Of a stretch of 64,000 nt of DNA, positions 8,423-18,273 are shown piece after piece. A program made the translations under genes and the position numbers. Below the pieces are notes generated by a model. The model ran no database searches. It saw nothing but the letters and a program-made list of their open reading frames with translations, and was not told the origin of the DNA. This DNA is from Limosilactobacillus panis (GTDB lineage Bacteria; Bacillota; Bacilli; Lactobacillales; Lactobacillaceae): assembly GCF_019797825.1 (NCBI RefSeq), contig NZ_CP081855.1, forward strand, positions 1,240,001 to 1,304,000, read 5' to 3'. Position 1 is the first letter of the stretch, and every line of letters begins with the position of its first letter.

Positions 8423-8917
8423 TCAGACTAACTTTTTCAACTCAGATAACGCTTGATCATAGTTTGGTTCATCAGTGAGTTCCTTCAAAATTTCGCGGTA
8501 AACGATTTTGCCATTCTGATCGAGGATCCAGACCGACCGGGCAAGGATTCCTTCATCTGGGATCAACAGTTTGGACTCATAGCCAAAGGACTCGTCCTTA
8601 TCAGAAGCCAGCTGCATGTGTTTGACACCTTCGGCAGCGCACCACTTTTGCTGGTCTTCAATCGTGTTGGTCGAGATCGTTAAAAAGTTAACGTCTGGGA
8701 ACTGGTCCATCGTTGAATTAAAGTGCTTAGTTTGAATACTGCAAACGGGGGTATTAATGTTTGGCACAACGCTTAGTAACGTGACCTTTCCCAGCAGTTG
8801 CCGCGTTTTGATCTTCTCATCATTTTTGTCATAAACCTTGAAGTGGGGAAATTCTTCACCAACTGCTGGCGGGTTGCCAACTAATTGTCTTGCTTCACCA
8901 TTAATTGTAATTTCCAT
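8423..8917 (-). CDS. tpx: Thiol peroxidase (atypical 2-Cys peroxiredoxin)
   Basis: 164 residues, cytosolic. Reduces hydroperoxides using a peroxidatic Cys59 in NTPVCSIQT and a resolving Cys93 in KWCAAEG, the Tpx arrangement. The opening (VGEEFPHFKVYDKND) and length fit the family. GAGGAGTGA precedes the ATG at 8917. A candidate promoter lies at about 8945-8975 (TATACT -10), and a 14-bp palindrome lies further upstream at 9037-9050. Works with thioredoxin; the AhpC/AhpF pair at the other end of the window is the second peroxidase system. Confidence 0.95.
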   Translation of the reverse strand: MEITINGEARQLVGNPPAVGEEFPHFKVYDKNDEKIKTRQLLGKVTLLSVVPNINTPVCSIQTKHFNSTMDQFPDVNFLTISTNTIEDQQKWCAAEGVKHMQLASDKDESFGYESKLLIPDEGILARSVWILDQNGKIVYREILKELTDEPNYDQALSELKKLV

Positions 8918-9036
8918 GAAAAAGTCACTCCTCTATTAGGTTTAATCCAGTATAACTAAAATCGGCGCAAAAATCATTAATTTTAACTGGGGTTAACCCG
9001 GCCTTCCTCATGATCCTAAAAGCCACCTTAAAGTTA

Positions 9037-9050
9037 TTAGACATGTCTAA
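9037..9050. promoter_or_regulatory. 14-bp perfect palindrome upstream of tpx (possible operator)
   Basis: TTAGACATGTCTAA is its own reverse complement. It lies 120 bases before the tpx start and about 60 bases before the candidate -35, and about 20 bases from the carB terminator. Shape and size resemble dimeric winged-helix operators, but no known regulator consensus is matched. Confidence 0.4.
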
Positions 9051-9058
9051 CAATAAAG

Positions 9059-9086
9059 TAAAAAAGCCCCACTGAGGACTTTTTTA
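9059..9086 (-). terminator. Terminator after carB
   Basis: On the minus strand AAAAAAG and CTTTTTT close a stem with inner CC/GG pairs around CTCAGTG-like loop sequence, 60 bases after the carB stop. Ends the pyrimidine operon; it also has an A-run before it and so may act both ways. Confidence 0.65.
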
Positions 9087-9144
9087 TTTATGAAGGCTTT
9101 CGTTAATGACCCCTTGAAGTCCGGTGACACCACTTTTAATTATT

Positions 9145-12100
9145 TTAAAGGGCGGTTGCGGAGAATGACCGGTTTTCCAAAGCCCAAAGAAGGGCCCCCA
9201 CCGTGTCTAGCGCCGTCAGCAGAGGAATATTATGCTCGATTGCCGTCTGCCGGATGATAAAGCCATCGGAATTCTTGGCATAGTTGTGACCCATCGTGTT
9301 GATCACCAGGTCAACCTTGTTATCCTTGATGACCCGGATAATGTTTTTGTCACCATCATCTTCACCAATCTTACCAACGGTTTCAACATGTAGGCCGTTG
9401 TCCTTCAAGAAATCTGCCGTCCCCTTAGTGGCCAAAAGACGGTAGCCAATCAGGGCAAAGCGCTTGGCCAGTGGCAGGATGGTCTGCTTGTCGTTATCTT
9501 CGATGGTTAACAAGACGCTCCCGTTGTCCGGCAGCTTCATCTTGGCCCCGGCAAAGGCTTTGTAGAGGGCCTTGGCAAAGGTCTGGTCGGACCCCATGAC
9601 CTCACCGGTGGACTTCATCTCGGGTCCCAGGTAAGCGTCAACGTCATCCAGCTTATTGAAGCTAAATACCGGCGCCTTGACGTGGATCATCTTGCTCTCC
9701 GGGTAGAGGCCATCGTGGTAACCCTGGTCAGCCAGGCTCTTACCGAGGATTACCCGGGTAGCGACTTGGGCCATCTCAATTCCGGTGATTTTAGAAAGGA
9801 ACGGTACGGTCCGGCTAGCTCGTGGATTGACTTCCAGAACATAGGCCTCGTGGTTATGGATGATGAACTGAATGTTCATGATTCCCTTGCACTTGAGGGC
9901 AATTGCCAACTTCTTAGTGGCCGAAACAATCTGGTGCTTGATGTCGTCGTCAAAGCTTTGTGGTGGGTAAACCGCCATCGAGTCCCCCGAGTGGACCCCA
10001 GCATGCTCGATATGCTCCATGATCCCCGGCAGCAAGACGTCGGTCCCGTCACAAATGGCGTCGACTTCACATTCGCGGCCTTCCAGGTAGGCATCAATCA
10101 AGATTGGGTGGTCAGCGGCCACGTCAGCATTCTCCTTCAGGTACTGGCGCAGTTCGTCCTCGTTGTATACGATTTCCATTGCCTTGCCCCCCAGGACATA
10201 ACTTGGCCGTACCAATACCGGGTAGCCGATCTTTTCGGCTGCCTCAATCACTCCCTGGTGGGTCGTGGCGGTCAGGCCAACTGGTTGCTTCAGTTCAAGC
10301 TTCTTAATAATCTCATCAAAGATTCGCCGGTCTTCCGCCGCGTCAAGGTCCTTAACACTGGTTCCCAGGATCTGGACCCCGTTCTTGTCCAATCCGGCCG
10401 CCAGGTTAATTGCCGTCTGGCCACCGAACTGAACGATTACGCCTACTGGTTGTTCGAGGTCGATTACATTCATAACGTCCTCTAAGGTGAGCGGTTCGAA
10501 GTAGAGCTTGTCAGAAACGGAGAAATCAGTTGAAACCGTCTCCGGGTTCGAATTCATGACGATTGCCTCGTAGCCCATTGACTGGAGGGCCTTAACACAG
10601 TGGACAGTCGCGTAATCAAATTCGACTCCTTGGCCAATCCGAATCGGGCCAGAGCCAATGACGAGCACTGACTTCTTGCCAGTTCGGTGACTCTCGTTTT
10701 CCCGGTCGTAAGTACTGTAAAAGTACGGGGTGGATGAGTCAAACTCTGCCGCGCAGGTGTCAACCATCTTATAAACTGGGATGATTCCATTATCCTTCCG
10801 CATTGCTCGAACCTTATCTGCCGTCGTCTTCCACAGGTTGGCAATCGTCTGGTCACTAAAGCCGTACTTCTTGGCTAACCGCAAAGTTGCCAGGCCCGCC
10901 GGCTTGTCCTGAATTTGTTTTTCAAGTTGGACCAGGTGGAGAACGATGTCCAAGAAGTAGTCGTTAATCTTAGTCAGCTCGTGGACATCGTCAATCGTGT
11001 AACCGCGACGGAAAGCTTCCGCAATGTAGAAGAGTCGGTCGTCTTCGGCGTGCACCAACTTGTCTTCTAGGGCCGTATCCGTGGCCTTGTGGGCTGGAAC
11101 AGAGAAGAGGCCCTTCTGGTTGATTTCTAGGGACCGCACGGCCTTTTGCAGGGTCTCTTCGGCGGCCCGGCCAATCGCCATGACTTCCCCGGTGGCCTTC
11201 ATCTGACTGCCCAGCCGGCGGTCGGCCAGGGTGAACTTGTCAAACGGCCAGCGCGGAATCTTGCAAACGACATAGTCGAGGGCCGGTTCAAACTCGGCAT
11301 AGGTTGTTCCGGTAACCGGGTTCTTGATCTCGTCTAAAGTCAGGCCAACCGCAATCTTAGCGGCCATCTTGGCAATTGGGTAACCAGTGGCCTTAGAAGC
11401 CAGTGCCGAGGACCGGGATACCCGGGGGTTAACCTCGATTACGTTGTAGTGGTAGGAATTCGGGTCCAACGCTAATTGAACGTTACAGCCCCCTTCAATC
11501 TTGAGGGCCCGGATCAATTTCAAGGCACAGTCCCGCAGCATCTGGTATTCCCGGTCCGAAAGGGTCTGGCTCGGGGCAAAGACGATTGAGTCCCCAGTGT
11601 GGATGCCGACCGGGTCGAAGTTTTCCATGCAGCAAACCACCATTGCGTTATCGCTGGCGTCGCGCATCACTTCGAACTCGATTTCCTTGTAACCGGCAAT
11701 CGACTTTTCAATCAGACATTGGGTAGCTGGTGAAAGGTCTAACCCGTTGGCAGCAATCGTCTTCAGTTCCTCGTCATTGTGGCACATTCCACCACCGGTA
11801 CCACCCATGGTGAAGGCCGGCCGAACAATTACCGGGTAGCCAATCTCGTGGGCAAACTTCAGGGCACCGTCAACCGTCTCCACGGTTTGGGAGGCCGGCA
11901 CGGGTTCGTGGAGCCGTTGCATCAGTTCCTTGAACTTTTCCCGGTCTTCCGCCTCATCGATGGAGTCTAACTTGGTCCCCAAGAGCTCAATGTGCAATTC
12001 ATCTAGCAGCCCCGTCTTGGAAAGGGCCACGGCCAGGTTCAGGCCAATCTGACCTCCCAGAGTTGGCAAAATAGCGTCCGGGTATTCCTTCCGAATAATC

Positions 12101-12327
12101 CGGGAGACAGATTCAACCGTTAAGGGTTCGATATAAACGTGGTCAGCGATTTCATTATCCGTCATGATTGTTGCCGGGTTGGAGTTAACGAGAACGGTCT
12201 CGTACCCCTCTTCCCGTAATGCTAAGCAGGCCTGGGTTCCAGAATAATCAAACTCAGCCGCCTGACCAATGATGATCGGTCCAGACCCGATTACTAAAAT
12301 CTTGTGAATATCTGTCCGTTTAGGCAT
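9145..12327 (-). CDS. carB: Carbamoyl-phosphate synthase, large subunit
   Basis: About 1060 residues. Makes carbamoyl phosphate from ammonia (delivered by CarA), bicarbonate and two ATP. The internal duplication is plain: [21 protein letters not shown] near residue 15-35 and [20 protein letters not shown] near 555-574 begin the two ATP-grasp halves, each followed by its NSNPxTxxTD motif; a C-terminal MGS-like allosteric domain (about 930 on, [15 protein letters not shown]) follows. The ATG at 12327 (MPKRTDIH) is preferred to the GTG four codons earlier, which overlaps the AAAGGAG ribosome site. Its start overlaps the end of carA by 8 bases, a translational-coupling arrangement. Last gene of the pyr operon. 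Confidence 0.97.
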   Translation of the reverse strand: MPKRTDIHKILVIGSGPIIIGQAAEFDYSGTQACLALREEGYETVLVNSNPATIMTDNEIADHVYIEPLTVESVSRIIRKEYPDAILPTLGGQIGLNLAVALSKTGLLDELHIELLGTKLDSIDEAEDREKFKELMQRLHEPVPASQTVETVDGALKFAHEIGYPVIVRPAFTMGGTGGGMCHNDEELKTIAANGLDLSPATQCLIEKSIAGYKEIEFEVMRDASDNAMVVCCMENFDPVGIHTGDSIVFAPSQTLSDREYQMLRDCALKLIRALKIEGGCNVQLALDPNSYHYNVIEVNPRVSRSSALASKATGYPIAKMAAKIAVGLTLDEIKNPVTGTTYAEFEPALDYVVCKIPRWPFDKFTLADRRLGSQMKATGEVMAIGRAAEETLQKAVRSLEINQKGLFSVPAHKATDTALEDKLVHAEDDRLFYIAEAFRRGYTIDDVHELTKINDYFLDIVLHLVQLEKQIQDKPAGLATLRLAKKYGFSDQTIANLWKTTADKVRAMRKDNGIIPVYKMVDTCAAEFDSSTPYFYSTYDRENESHRTGKKSVLVIGSGPIRIGQGVEFDYATVHCVKALQSMGYEAIVMNSNPETVSTDFSVSDKLYFEPLTLEDVMNVIDLEQPVGVIVQFGGQTAINLAAGLDKNGVQILGTSVKDLDAAEDRRIFDEIIKKLELKQPVGLTATTHQGVIEAAEKIGYPVLVRPSYVLGGKAMEIVYNEDELRQYLKENADVAADHPILIDAYLEGRECEVDAICDGTDVLLPGIMEHIEHAGVHSGDSMAVYPPQSFDDDIKHQIVSATKKLAIALKCKGIMNIQFIIHNHEAYVLEVNPRASRTVPFLSKITGIEMAQVATRVILGKSLADQGYHDGLYPESKMIHVKAPVFSFNKLDDVDAYLGPEMKSTGEVMGSDQTFAKALYKAFAGAKMKLPDNGSVLLTIEDNDKQTILPLAKRFALIGYRLLATKGTADFLKDNGLHVETVGKIGEDDGDKNIIRVIKDNKVDLVINTMGHNYAKNSDGFIIRQTAIEHNIPLLTALDTVGALLWALENRSFSATAL

Positions 12328-13411
12328 TCGTTCGTGCACTCCTTTGCTGGTCTACCATGCTAATAAAGTCATCAAATAAGCCGTCAGCATCGTGGGGGCC
12401 CGGTGCAGCGTCCGGGTGGAACTGAACTGAAAAGGCCGGGTACTGCTTGTGACGTAGCCCTTCAATCGTGCCATCATTTACTTCGACATGGGTCACCAGC
12501 AGCTTGTCCTGGTCAATTAACTGCGGATCAACCGCGTACCCGTGGTTCTGGGAGGTAAAGTCAATCTCACCGGTAGCAATGTTTCTAACCGGGTGGTTAA
12601 AGCCCCGGTGGCCGAACTTCATCTTGTAGGTCTTCGCACCGTTAGCGAGGGCAAAGACTTGGTGCCCCATGCAGATGCCAAACAGCGGCAGGTGTTTTTC
12701 TACCTCGGCAACCATCTTTGCGGCGTCCGTCATCTCCTCCGGGTCACCAGGACCGTTGGACAAGAGAATACCGTCGGGCTTGAGGTTCAAGATTTCCTCC
12801 GCCGTGGCGGTGTACGGCAGGACAATGACGTTGCATTCCCGTTCCGCCAGTTCGCGCAGAATGCTGTGCTTGATTCCAAAGTCAATCACGACGATATTCC
12901 GCTTCGTCCCGGGGTTCGGGTACGGTGACTTGGTTGAAACCTGGCTGATGATCCCTGCGGTTGGGTGGGCAGTTTGGATCTTCTTCAAGAGCTTGTCCGG
13001 GTCGGCCACGTTGTCAACGATTGCCCCGTGCAATGTCCCGTGTTGGCGAAGCTTGCGCACCAGTTCCCGGGTGTCAATGCCTTGAATTCCCGGTACCTTT
13101 CGTTGAGTTAAGAAATTTGGCAAGGTATCTTGCATTCGCCAGTTGGTGGGGCGCCGGGCGACCCGGTGACAAACTACTCCTTTGATTTGGGGCTGCAATG
13201 ACTCGTAGTCATCCAGGTTGACCCCATAGTTACCAATCAAGGGGTTGGTAAATACCAGGATCTGGTTAGCGTAGGACTGGTCAGTGATTGCCTCTTGGTA
13301 ACCAGTCATCCCCGTCGTAAAGACCACTTCACCAAGCGTTGAGCAGTCCGCGCCAAATGCCTCACCAGCGTAGACGCTGCCGTCTTCTAGTACAAGGTAG
13401 CGTTCCATCAT
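12320..13411 (-). CDS. carA: Carbamoyl-phosphate synthase, small (glutaminase) subunit
   Basis: 363 residues. The N-terminal CarA domain starts [18 protein letters not shown]; the class I glutamine amidotransferase domain follows with [10 protein letters not shown], the nucleophile Cys in FGICMGHQ and the His/Glu of [13 protein letters not shown]. Feeds ammonia to CarB. The start overlaps the pyrC stop (TAATG); a second ATG one codon on has slightly better spacing from GGAAG. Located in the PyrR-controlled operon, so this carAB is the pyrimidine-dedicated copy. Confidence 0.97.
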   Translation of the reverse strand: MMERYLVLEDGSVYAGEAFGADCSTLGEVVFTTGMTGYQEAITDQSYANQILVFTNPLIGNYGVNLDDYESLQPQIKGVVCHRVARRPTNWRMQDTLPNFLTQRKVPGIQGIDTRELVRKLRQHGTLHGAIVDNVADPDKLLKKIQTAHPTAGIISQVSTKSPYPNPGTKRNIVVIDFGIKHSILRELAERECNVIVLPYTATAEEILNLKPDGILLSNGPGDPEEMTDAAKMVAEVEKHLPLFGICMGHQVFALANGAKTYKMKFGHRGFNHPVRNIATGEIDFTSQNHGYAVDPQLIDQDKLLVTHVEVNDGTIEGLRHKQYPAFSVQFHPDAAPGPHDADGLFDDFISMVDQQRSARTNA

Positions 13412-14697
13412 TAATCTTCCTTTCGTTCGTAAACCACTTTGCCGTCGACCATCGTCAAGACGGTCTCACCATAGACCTTGTCACCAGTAAAGGGATTATT
13501 GATCCCCTTGGATTGGTAATCTTCTTGCTTGATCTCAAATTGGTGGTCAAGGTCAAAGATTGCAATGTCAGCCGGCTTACCGGGTTCTAAATGTCCCGCA
13601 TCCTTCAAGCCAAAGAGGTCGGCCGGCTTGGCTGTCATCCAGTCGAGCAGCTGCGTAAGGCGGCAGATTCCGGTCTTGACCAGTTTCGTGTAGAGCTCAC
13701 AGAAAGCCGTCTCGCTTCCCGTGATGCCGTTAGCTGCCTTAGTAAAGTCATTCGGCTTATCACTAACGGTGTGGGGAGCGTGGTCCGTTGCAACCATGTC
13801 GACCGTCCCATCAAGCAGGCCCGCAATTAACGCCTGCTGGTCTTCTTCATGCCGCAGCGGCGGGTTCATCTTGTAGTTGGTGTTACCTGCTGGAATATCC
13901 TTGTCGGCTAACAAGAGGTGGTGCGGAGTGGCTTCACAGGTTACATTGACCCCCTGCTGCTTTGCGAAGCGGACCATTTCAATACTTTCCTTAGTTGAAA
14001 CGTGACAGATATGGTAGTGGACCCCCGTTGCCTTAGCCAGCACCAGGTCACGCGCAACCTGAGCTGATTCAGACACGCTCGGTGCGCCGGGCAAGCCTAA
14101 TTCCTTTGCCCGCTGACTTTCGTTCATTACGCCGCCAAAAAGGAGGGAGTTGTCTTCCACGTGAGCAGCTAACGGGAGACCCGCCTTAGCGGCACCTTCC
14201 ATCGCCTTGTACATGGTGCCCGCAGTTTGCACCCCACTCCCGTCGTTGGAAACAGCAAAGGCACCGGCGCGCTTGACGCCTGCAAAGTCGACCAGCTGGT
14301 CACCCTGCCGCCCGGTTGTGATCGTTGCAAACTGGGCAATGTGGACCAGGCCCTCCTCCTGGTTACGTTTGACCATGTGGGCCACCCGTTCAGGGGTATC
14401 AGGGGTGGGGTCAACATTTGGCATTGCCCCGACCGTGGTAAAACCACCATGGATGGCAGCTGCTGTCCCGGTCTTGATTGTTTCCCTTTGCGTTTGGCCA
14501 GGGTCGCGATAGTGAACGTGAACGTCCACCAGGCCAGGTGTTACCAGCTTTCCGCTGGCGTTAATGATGTGACCAACCTCGTCAGCGAGGTCGGGAAGAT
14601 TGCCAATGGCTTCGATAATGTTATCGTCAACTAAGACATCGGCGCAAATCAGCCGACCGTTGACGTAGACGGTGCCGTTTTGAATTAAAGTTTTCAT
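13411..14697 (-). CDS. pyrC: Dihydroorotase
   Basis: 428 residues, class I dihydroorotase of the amidohydrolase superfamily. Cyclises carbamoyl aspartate to dihydroorotate, the third pyrimidine step. Metal ligands are visible in [12 protein letters not shown] (about 57-68), [15 protein letters not shown] and the catalytic ATDHAPHT (about 301-308). A ribosome site (GGGAGG) lies at the end of pyrB, and the ATG follows the pyrB stop directly. Operon: pyrR-pyrB-pyrC-carA-carB. Confidence 0.97.
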   Translation of the reverse strand: MKTLIQNGTVYVNGRLICADVLVDDNIIEAIGNLPDLADEVGHIINASGKLVTPGLVDVHVHYRDPGQTQRETIKTGTAAAIHGGFTTVGAMPNVDPTPDTPERVAHMVKRNQEEGLVHIAQFATITTGRQGDQLVDFAGVKRAGAFAVSNDGSGVQTAGTMYKAMEGAAKAGLPLAAHVEDNSLLFGGVMNESQRAKELGLPGAPSVSESAQVARDLVLAKATGVHYHICHVSTKESIEMVRFAKQQGVNVTCEATPHHLLLADKDIPAGNTNYKMNPPLRHEEDQQALIAGLLDGTVDMVATDHAPHTVSDKPNDFTKAANGITGSETAFCELYTKLVKTGICRLTQLLDWMTAKPADLFGLKDAGHLEPGKPADIAIFDLDHQFEIKQEDYQSKGINNPFTGDKVYGETVLTMVDGKVVYERKED

Positions 14698-15648
14698 CTA
14701 TTCCAAACCTCCCAGGTGACGACCACGGACAACTGCTTCCAACATTGCCATCCGCATGAAGACGCCGTTTTGCATTTGTTTAAAGAAGGCACACTTGGGT
14801 GCTTCAACCAGGTTACCGGCAAGTTCGACGTCGTGGTTGATCGGACCGGGGTGCATAATCAGGCATTGGTCCTTCAGCCGGTTATAACGGTCATGGTTGA
14901 TTCCGTATTTCTCATGGTACTTAGCCGCGTCAAACTTGCTTTCGTTAGCGTCACCGGCATGCCGTTCGTGCTGCACCCGCAAAAGCATCATCACGTCAAC
15001 CTTGTCCACCAAGTCGTCTAGCGGGCAGAACTTACCGTACTTGTCAAAGGCATGGTCGTACCAGTAGTCGGGACCAGAGAAGTAAACTTCAGCCCCCAGC
15101 CGCGTCAGGATTTCCATATTGGACCGGGCAACCCGGGAGTTGGTAATGTCACCAACAATGGCAATCTTTAAGCCCTTGAAACTACCGAAGTGCTCGTGGA
15201 TGGTCATCATATCTAAGAGGCTTTGGGATGGGTGTTGGCCGCTCCCGTCACCGGCATTGACAATCCCCAAGTTGAGGTGCTGGTCGGCACGGTGGTTAAT
15301 CAGCGGTTCATAGTAGGCGTTTTGACTTGCCCGAATGACGGACAGGTTAACGCCCAGCGCATTCATCACCAGGCAAGTGTCGTAAAGGGTCTCGCCCTTG
15401 CTCATCGAACTGTGGGCGGCGTCAAAGGGGATTTCGGTAAGGCCCAGCTTCTTTTCGGCCATTGCAAAGCTGGTATGCGTCCGGGTTGAGTTCTCAAAGA
15501 ACATGTTCGTGACGTAGACGGGCGTTTTTAGCTGGGGCCTTGCACCACCGTTCTTAAAATATTCAGCCCGCTTGATCAGGGTATTAATCCGGTCAACACC
15601 CAAATTTTCAACACTTACAAAGTGTGGTAACTTAACAAATTCAGTCAT
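14698..15648 (-). CDS. pyrB: Aspartate carbamoyltransferase, catalytic subunit
   Basis: 316 residues from the chosen start. Joins carbamoyl phosphate to aspartate. The carbamoyl-phosphate loop [12 protein letters not shown], the [14 protein letters not shown] segment, the [13 protein letters not shown] region and [11 protein letters not shown] are all present. The frame stays open 21 codons further upstream, but that part is the attenuator hairpin; the ATG at 15648 has AAGGAG 10 bases ahead and gives the normal length. No pyrI regulatory subunit is present, as in Bacillus. Confidence 0.97.
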   Translation of the reverse strand: MTEFVKLPHFVSVENLGVDRINTLIKRAEYFKNGGARPQLKTPVYVTNMFFENSTRTHTSFAMAEKKLGLTEIPFDAAHSSMSKGETLYDTCLVMNALGVNLSVIRASQNAYYEPLINHRADQHLNLGIVNAGDGSGQHPSQSLLDMMTIHEHFGSFKGLKIAIVGDITNSRVARSNMEILTRLGAEVYFSGPDYWYDHAFDKYGKFCPLDDLVDKVDVMMLLRVQHERHAGDANESKFDAAKYHEKYGINHDRYNRLKDQCLIMHPGPINHDVELAGNLVEAPKCAFFKQMQNGVFMRMAMLEAVVRGRHLGGLE

Positions 15649-15659
15649 GATTTGATTCT

Positions 15660-15766
15660 CCTTAATAAAAAAGCCTGGGGCTCTTGCTCCGGGCAGTCTG
15701 GTCTTCTCCACCTATATTAAGGAGAAGTAACCATGCTGCCCTCTCTGGAGCAAAATTAATGGTTAC
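15660..15766 (-). promoter_or_regulatory. PyrR-dependent attenuator between pyrR and pyrB
   Basis: Minus-strand RNA. GTAACCAT (15759-15766) pairs perfectly with ATGGTTAC (15727-15734) and encloses the PyrR-binding loop TCCAGAGAGG (15740-15749), matching the conserved UCCnGnGAGG. Downstream, GCCCGGAGC and GCCCCAGGC form a terminator (15673-15694) followed by TTTTTT (15667-15672). TTGCTCC...GGGCAG can instead pair with CTGCCCGGAGCAA, giving the antiterminator. UMP-bound PyrR stabilises the first hairpin and so allows termination before pyrB. The upstream arm reaches into the pyrR stop codon. Confidence 0.92.
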
Positions 15767-16302
15767 TTATTCAAGTTAATTAGTTCAACGTCATCCTGGT
15801 CGTCAACTTCGGTCATGTTGACCTTAACCTTTTCCTCACTGGATGTTGGAACGTTTTTGCCAACAAAGTCAGGCCGGATTGGCATTTCCCGGTGGCCGCG
15901 GTCAATCAAAACCGCCACCCGGATGCTTTGGGGCCGTCCCTGGTCCATCAGGGCATCCATTGCCGCCCGCACTGTCCGGCCGGTGAAAAAGACATCATCA
16001 ACCAAAACGACTTGTTTGTCATCAATGTTGACCGGCAATTTCGTGGTGACTTTACTTTCTTTTGCCACCTGGTCATTTTGCAAGTCGTCACGGTAACCGG
16101 TGATATCAAGGGGAACCACTAGAATCTGGGCATTCTCGAGTTTGGCCATCTGTTCCGCAATCCGCCGGGCAAGAAATTCACCGCGGGTCTTAATCCCAAT
16201 CAGGATCAGGTCGTCAAAGCCCTTGTTCCGTTCAATGATTTCATAAGTAATTCGGGTCAAAGCTCGCTTCATTGCCATTGCGTCAATAATCTGTTTGTTC
16301 AT
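15763..16302 (-). CDS. pyrR: Bifunctional pyr operon attenuator / uracil phosphoribosyltransferase
   Basis: 179 residues from the chosen start. Binds the pyr leader RNAs when UMP is high and has weak uracil phosphoribosyltransferase activity. The PRPP loop VVLVDDVFFTGRTVRAA (about 100-116) and GIKTRGEFLARR are visible. Of three possible starts (16323, 16305, 16302), ATG 16302 (MNKQIIDAMAMKRAL) is best spaced from AGAGG. First gene of the operon; an attenuator lies on each side of it. Confidence 0.95.
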   Translation of the reverse strand: MNKQIIDAMAMKRALTRITYEIIERNKGFDDLILIGIKTRGEFLARRIAEQMAKLENAQILVVPLDITGYRDDLQNDQVAKESKVTTKLPVNIDDKQVVLVDDVFFTGRTVRAAMDALMDQGRPQSIRVAVLIDRGHREMPIRPDFVGKNVPTSSEEKVKVNMTEVDDQDDVELINLNK

Positions 16303-16334
16303 CATTACACCTCTTTTGATCATGCCCCAAAAGA

Positions 16335-16489
16335 AAAGCCCCTAGACAAAGCCGTTTCGTCTAGGGGTTCACTAATACCAGGGTCTTATCTGGTACTCGC
16401 GTTATTATAGCCGAACCTTACTAGCCTCACGGGACTAACTTAAAGGACATTGATTGACTATAAGATACCAGTTTTGTGAAAAAAGTCAA
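16335..16489 (-). promoter_or_regulatory. Promoter and PyrR attenuator leader of the pyr operon
   Basis: Minus strand. TTGACT (16484-16489) and TATCTT (16462-16467) are 16 bases apart, with an extended -10 TGG just before. The leader contains AGTCCCGTGAGGCT (16423-16436), which fits the PyrR site ARUCCnGnGAGGYU at every position. The terminator is CCCCTAGAC (16359-16367) pairing with GTCTAGGGG (16339-16347), followed by CTTTTCTTTT. The segment between them (ACCAG...CTGGT) can form the competing antiterminator. Confidence 0.92.
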
Positions 16490-16518
16490 GGACTGGCAGA
16501 AATTTAAAACTAAAAAAA

Positions 16519-16690
16519 GAAGCTGGAAAAAAGCATCAGAGCGCGCCTTTGGCTAGTATGGGACGATCATTGGCACGGAACGGGCCGGCGATTGTCCGTA
16601 ATCAATGGACTTGCTGCGCGGCGGTAGACACTAGGAGCGCGCTTCGAAGCGGAGCAAGCCTATTGGTTTTTCCGCGATTACTGTGTAACA
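16519..16690. repeat. Dispersed intergenic repeat, copy 1 (structured)
   Basis: Shares with 24815-24941 (other strand) the ordered blocks GAAGCTGG-AAAAAG, GGCTAGTAT-GG, TTGGCACGGAA, GCCGGCGATTGTCC and GATTA-TGTGTAA. Its core 16561-16597 folds as a 37-base hairpin: GGACGATC with GATTGTCC and TTGGC with GCCGG. Copy 1 has about 45 extra bases (16600-16660) not found in copy 2. No open frame. Together with the pyr leader and rnpB this accounts for the gene-free span 16324-17162. Confidence 0.75.
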
Positions 16691-16700
16691 CTCGGATATG

Positions 16701-16741
16701 AAAAAGAGGCTGGTGAGAAAACAAAGTCTTCTCCCAGCCTC
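16701..16741 (-). terminator. Terminator of rnpB
   Basis: On the minus strand GAGGCTGG pairs with CCAGCCTC, continued by GAGAA/TTCTC, then TTTTT. It starts directly after the RNase P RNA 3' end. Confidence 0.85.
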
Positions 16742-16743
16742 AC

Positions 16744-17137
16744 CTGTTTGCAAGCATCTGTAGGCCATGTTTTGTCGTAGCCCAACCACCAGGCAATGGT
16801 TGGACCGAGGTAATCATCTATCTCAGAGTTAAAAAACTCTCCCCTGGAATCGCTTCAATTTGCTATCCAAAGCTCCCCTACCGTAGTTTGGGTTTACCGC
16901 TTGAGGGGTTTACCGCGTTCCACCAGCAAGGTTTCCCCTGCTGTATCGTCACTGTGGCACTTTTCAGGAATACTCGGGCATAGTAAAACCTTAGCCGTTT
17001 TTTCCGCCGTCACCGGACAAGCCGGTGCCCCGCCTTATTTTTTCAGCGAGCACAAACACTACAGGCATCGCAGCCTGTGCGAGCATGGACCTTCCTAACG
17101 CAACAAAAGCTGCGCTCAATTACCCAAAGCTTGCAAA
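16744..17137 (-). ncRNA. rnpB: RNase P RNA, type B
   Basis: About 394 nt catalytic RNA that trims tRNA 5' leaders. Recognised by AGGAAGGTCCATGCTCGCAC, GTGCCACAGTGACGA, GGAACGCGGTAAACCC, GTAGGGGAGC, AGATAGATGATTACC and the 3' ACAAAACATGGCCTACAGA in the order and spacing of Bacillus rnpB. The 5' end TTTGCAAGC pairs with GCTTGCAAA at the 3' end (P1 helix), which sets the limits. TATAAT (17143-17148) and TTGCTT (17166-17171) with 17-base spacing form the promoter, embedded in the last codons of gpsB. Conserved ypsA-gpsB-rnpB order. Confidence 0.95.
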
Positions 17138-17142
17138 ATCTT

Positions 17143-17171
17143 ATTATATTTGATAACGCACACTAAAGCAA
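17143..17171 (-). promoter_or_regulatory. rnpB promoter
   Basis: TTGCTT, 17-base spacer, perfect TATAAT on the minus strand. The predicted start is within a base or two of the P1 helix of RNase P RNA. The -35 lies inside the gpsB reading frame. Confidence 0.8.
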
Positions 17172-17528
17172 GTGTGAATCGTCGTTGCCGTTGTTGTCAC
17201 CCAGTTGGGAACCAAATACCCGGCGTTCCAGGTTGGAAAGCCGCTTTAAGATATCCATATTGGTGGCGTTAGAAACGGGTTGCTGGTTAGCTGACCGGGT
17301 ATTCATCGTGGCGCCAACTTCAACTTGCCGGTTGAGTTCGTCAACCTTAGCTTTTAACCGCTCGTTTTCATCGTTTAAACGGTCGATTTCCTTGTTGTAG
17401 GTGTCGTAGTCCTTGATAACATTATCAAGAAACTCATCAACATCAGCCATATCGTAACCCTTACCGATGCTGTGTTCTTTAAATTGCTTATGCAAAATAT
17501 CTTGTGGAGTATAATTTATGTTACCCAA
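17163..17528 (-). CDS. gpsB: Cell-cycle adaptor protein GpsB
   Basis: 121 residues. DivIVA-like membrane-associated coiled coil that recruits penicillin-binding proteins to the septum. The N-terminal lipid/PBP-binding part reads [11 protein letters not shown] and [12 protein letters not shown], followed by a coiled coil (about 45-75) and a C-terminal trimerisation stretch ([14 protein letters not shown]). The start is TTG at 17528, seven bases after GAGGTG; the TTG further upstream would overlap that site. The close PBP1A gene is a known type of GpsB client. Sits between ypsA and rnpB. Confidence 0.93.
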   Translation of the reverse strand: MGNINYTPQDILHKQFKEHSIGKGYDMADVDEFLDNVIKDYDTYNKEIDRLNDENERLKAKVDELNRQVEVGATMNTRSANQQPVSNATNMDILKRLSNLERRVFGSQLGDNNGNDDSHLL

Positions 17529-17605
17529 CTTTGAACACCTCAATTGTTTAGTTTGCGTAATACATAACTATCTTACCAAAACCTGCCTTGATTGCAAGGA
17601 TTTTT

Positions 17606-18190
17606 TTAGTACCCCTTCTCCGCCAGTTTCTTTTCACGTTCCTGCTCACCCCATTCAAGGGCCGCTTCCTGAAGCTCATCAAAGTCAATTAGGTCCAGGG
17701 GGTAGTCTTGACTTTCGCCATACTTCTGCGCTAAGCGGTAATCGTACTTAGGCTTCCCCGGGTGGTCAGGGTCATACACCATCAGCATCCGGTCGGTATG
17801 GGTAATCATGAATTGCTGGTACAGGCGGAGTTGCTCCGGTGACTCATACGGTTTTGTGGTGACCTCCTTAGAGAAGTTAACCCGTTCGCGGAGGGTGGCC
17901 AGCTTAGCCTGGTTGGCGGCGTTCCACTTACCAGCGAAGTCAGCAAACGGCAACATAATGGCCACCTTGAGCTGGTGGTAGTCCTTCCGCAAGTCCAGAG
18001 CACACTCTGCTGCCCACTGCTCCGTCCCCAGCTGGGGCCCGGTGATCAGCCAAAATTCGTCCGAGCTTTCATCTAAGTAGCTTTTTAGCCGGGCAGTTAG
18101 GACCCGTTTGACTACCAAAACCTTAGGGTCATCGTCTTTGAAAGTGTTGAGCTCGTAACTACGGTAGCCGGTTACCCACAAGCGGCGCAT
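17606..18190 (-). CDS. ypsA: YpsA family protein (DUF1273, SLOG-fold)
   Basis: 194 residues from ATG 18190, which has GGAGGT 8 bases ahead. It begins RRLWVTGYRSYELNTF, with GPQLGTEQWAAE near 45 and MLPFADFAGKW near 80, typical of the DUF1273/YpsA family (nucleotide-binding Rossmann-like SLOG fold). In Bacillus YpsA affects cell division and oxidative stress tolerance. The gene pair with gpsB is conserved in Firmicutes. Molecular activity is not established. Confidence 0.9.
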   Translation of the reverse strand: MRRLWVTGYRSYELNTFKDDDPKVLVVKRVLTARLKSYLDESSDEFWLITGPQLGTEQWAAECALDLRKDYHQLKVAIMLPFADFAGKWNAANQAKLATLRERVNFSKEVTTKPYESPEQLRLYQQFMITHTDRMLMVYDPDHPGKPKYDYRLAQKYGESQDYPLDLIDFDELQEAALEWGEQEREKKLAEKGY

Positions 18191-18237
18191 AAAATTACCT
18201 CCGTAACAATTCTGTATCAATCAGTTTATCAATATTC

Positions 18238-18246
18238 TGGTATAAT
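18238..18246 (+). promoter_or_regulatory. Extended -10 promoter for recU-pbp1A
   Basis: TGGTATAAT, a perfect -10 with the extended TGn element, 28 bases before the TTG start of recU and divergent from ypsA. No good -35 is seen. Confidence 0.6.
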
Positions 18247-18273
18247 ATATTGCTAGTTAGGAGAGTGAGCACC

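Noticed and set aside
9682-10485. 267-codon plus-strand frame
   Set aside because: Antisense to the second ATP-grasp half of carB, a mirror of its codon bias.
15649-15711. 21-residue N-terminal extension of PyrB
   Set aside because: That stretch is the attenuator terminator; the ATG at 15648 has the proper ribosome site and gives normal length.
16901-17098. Plus-strand frame in the 16.7-17.1 kb gap
   Set aside because: It lies wholly within RNase P RNA on the other strand.
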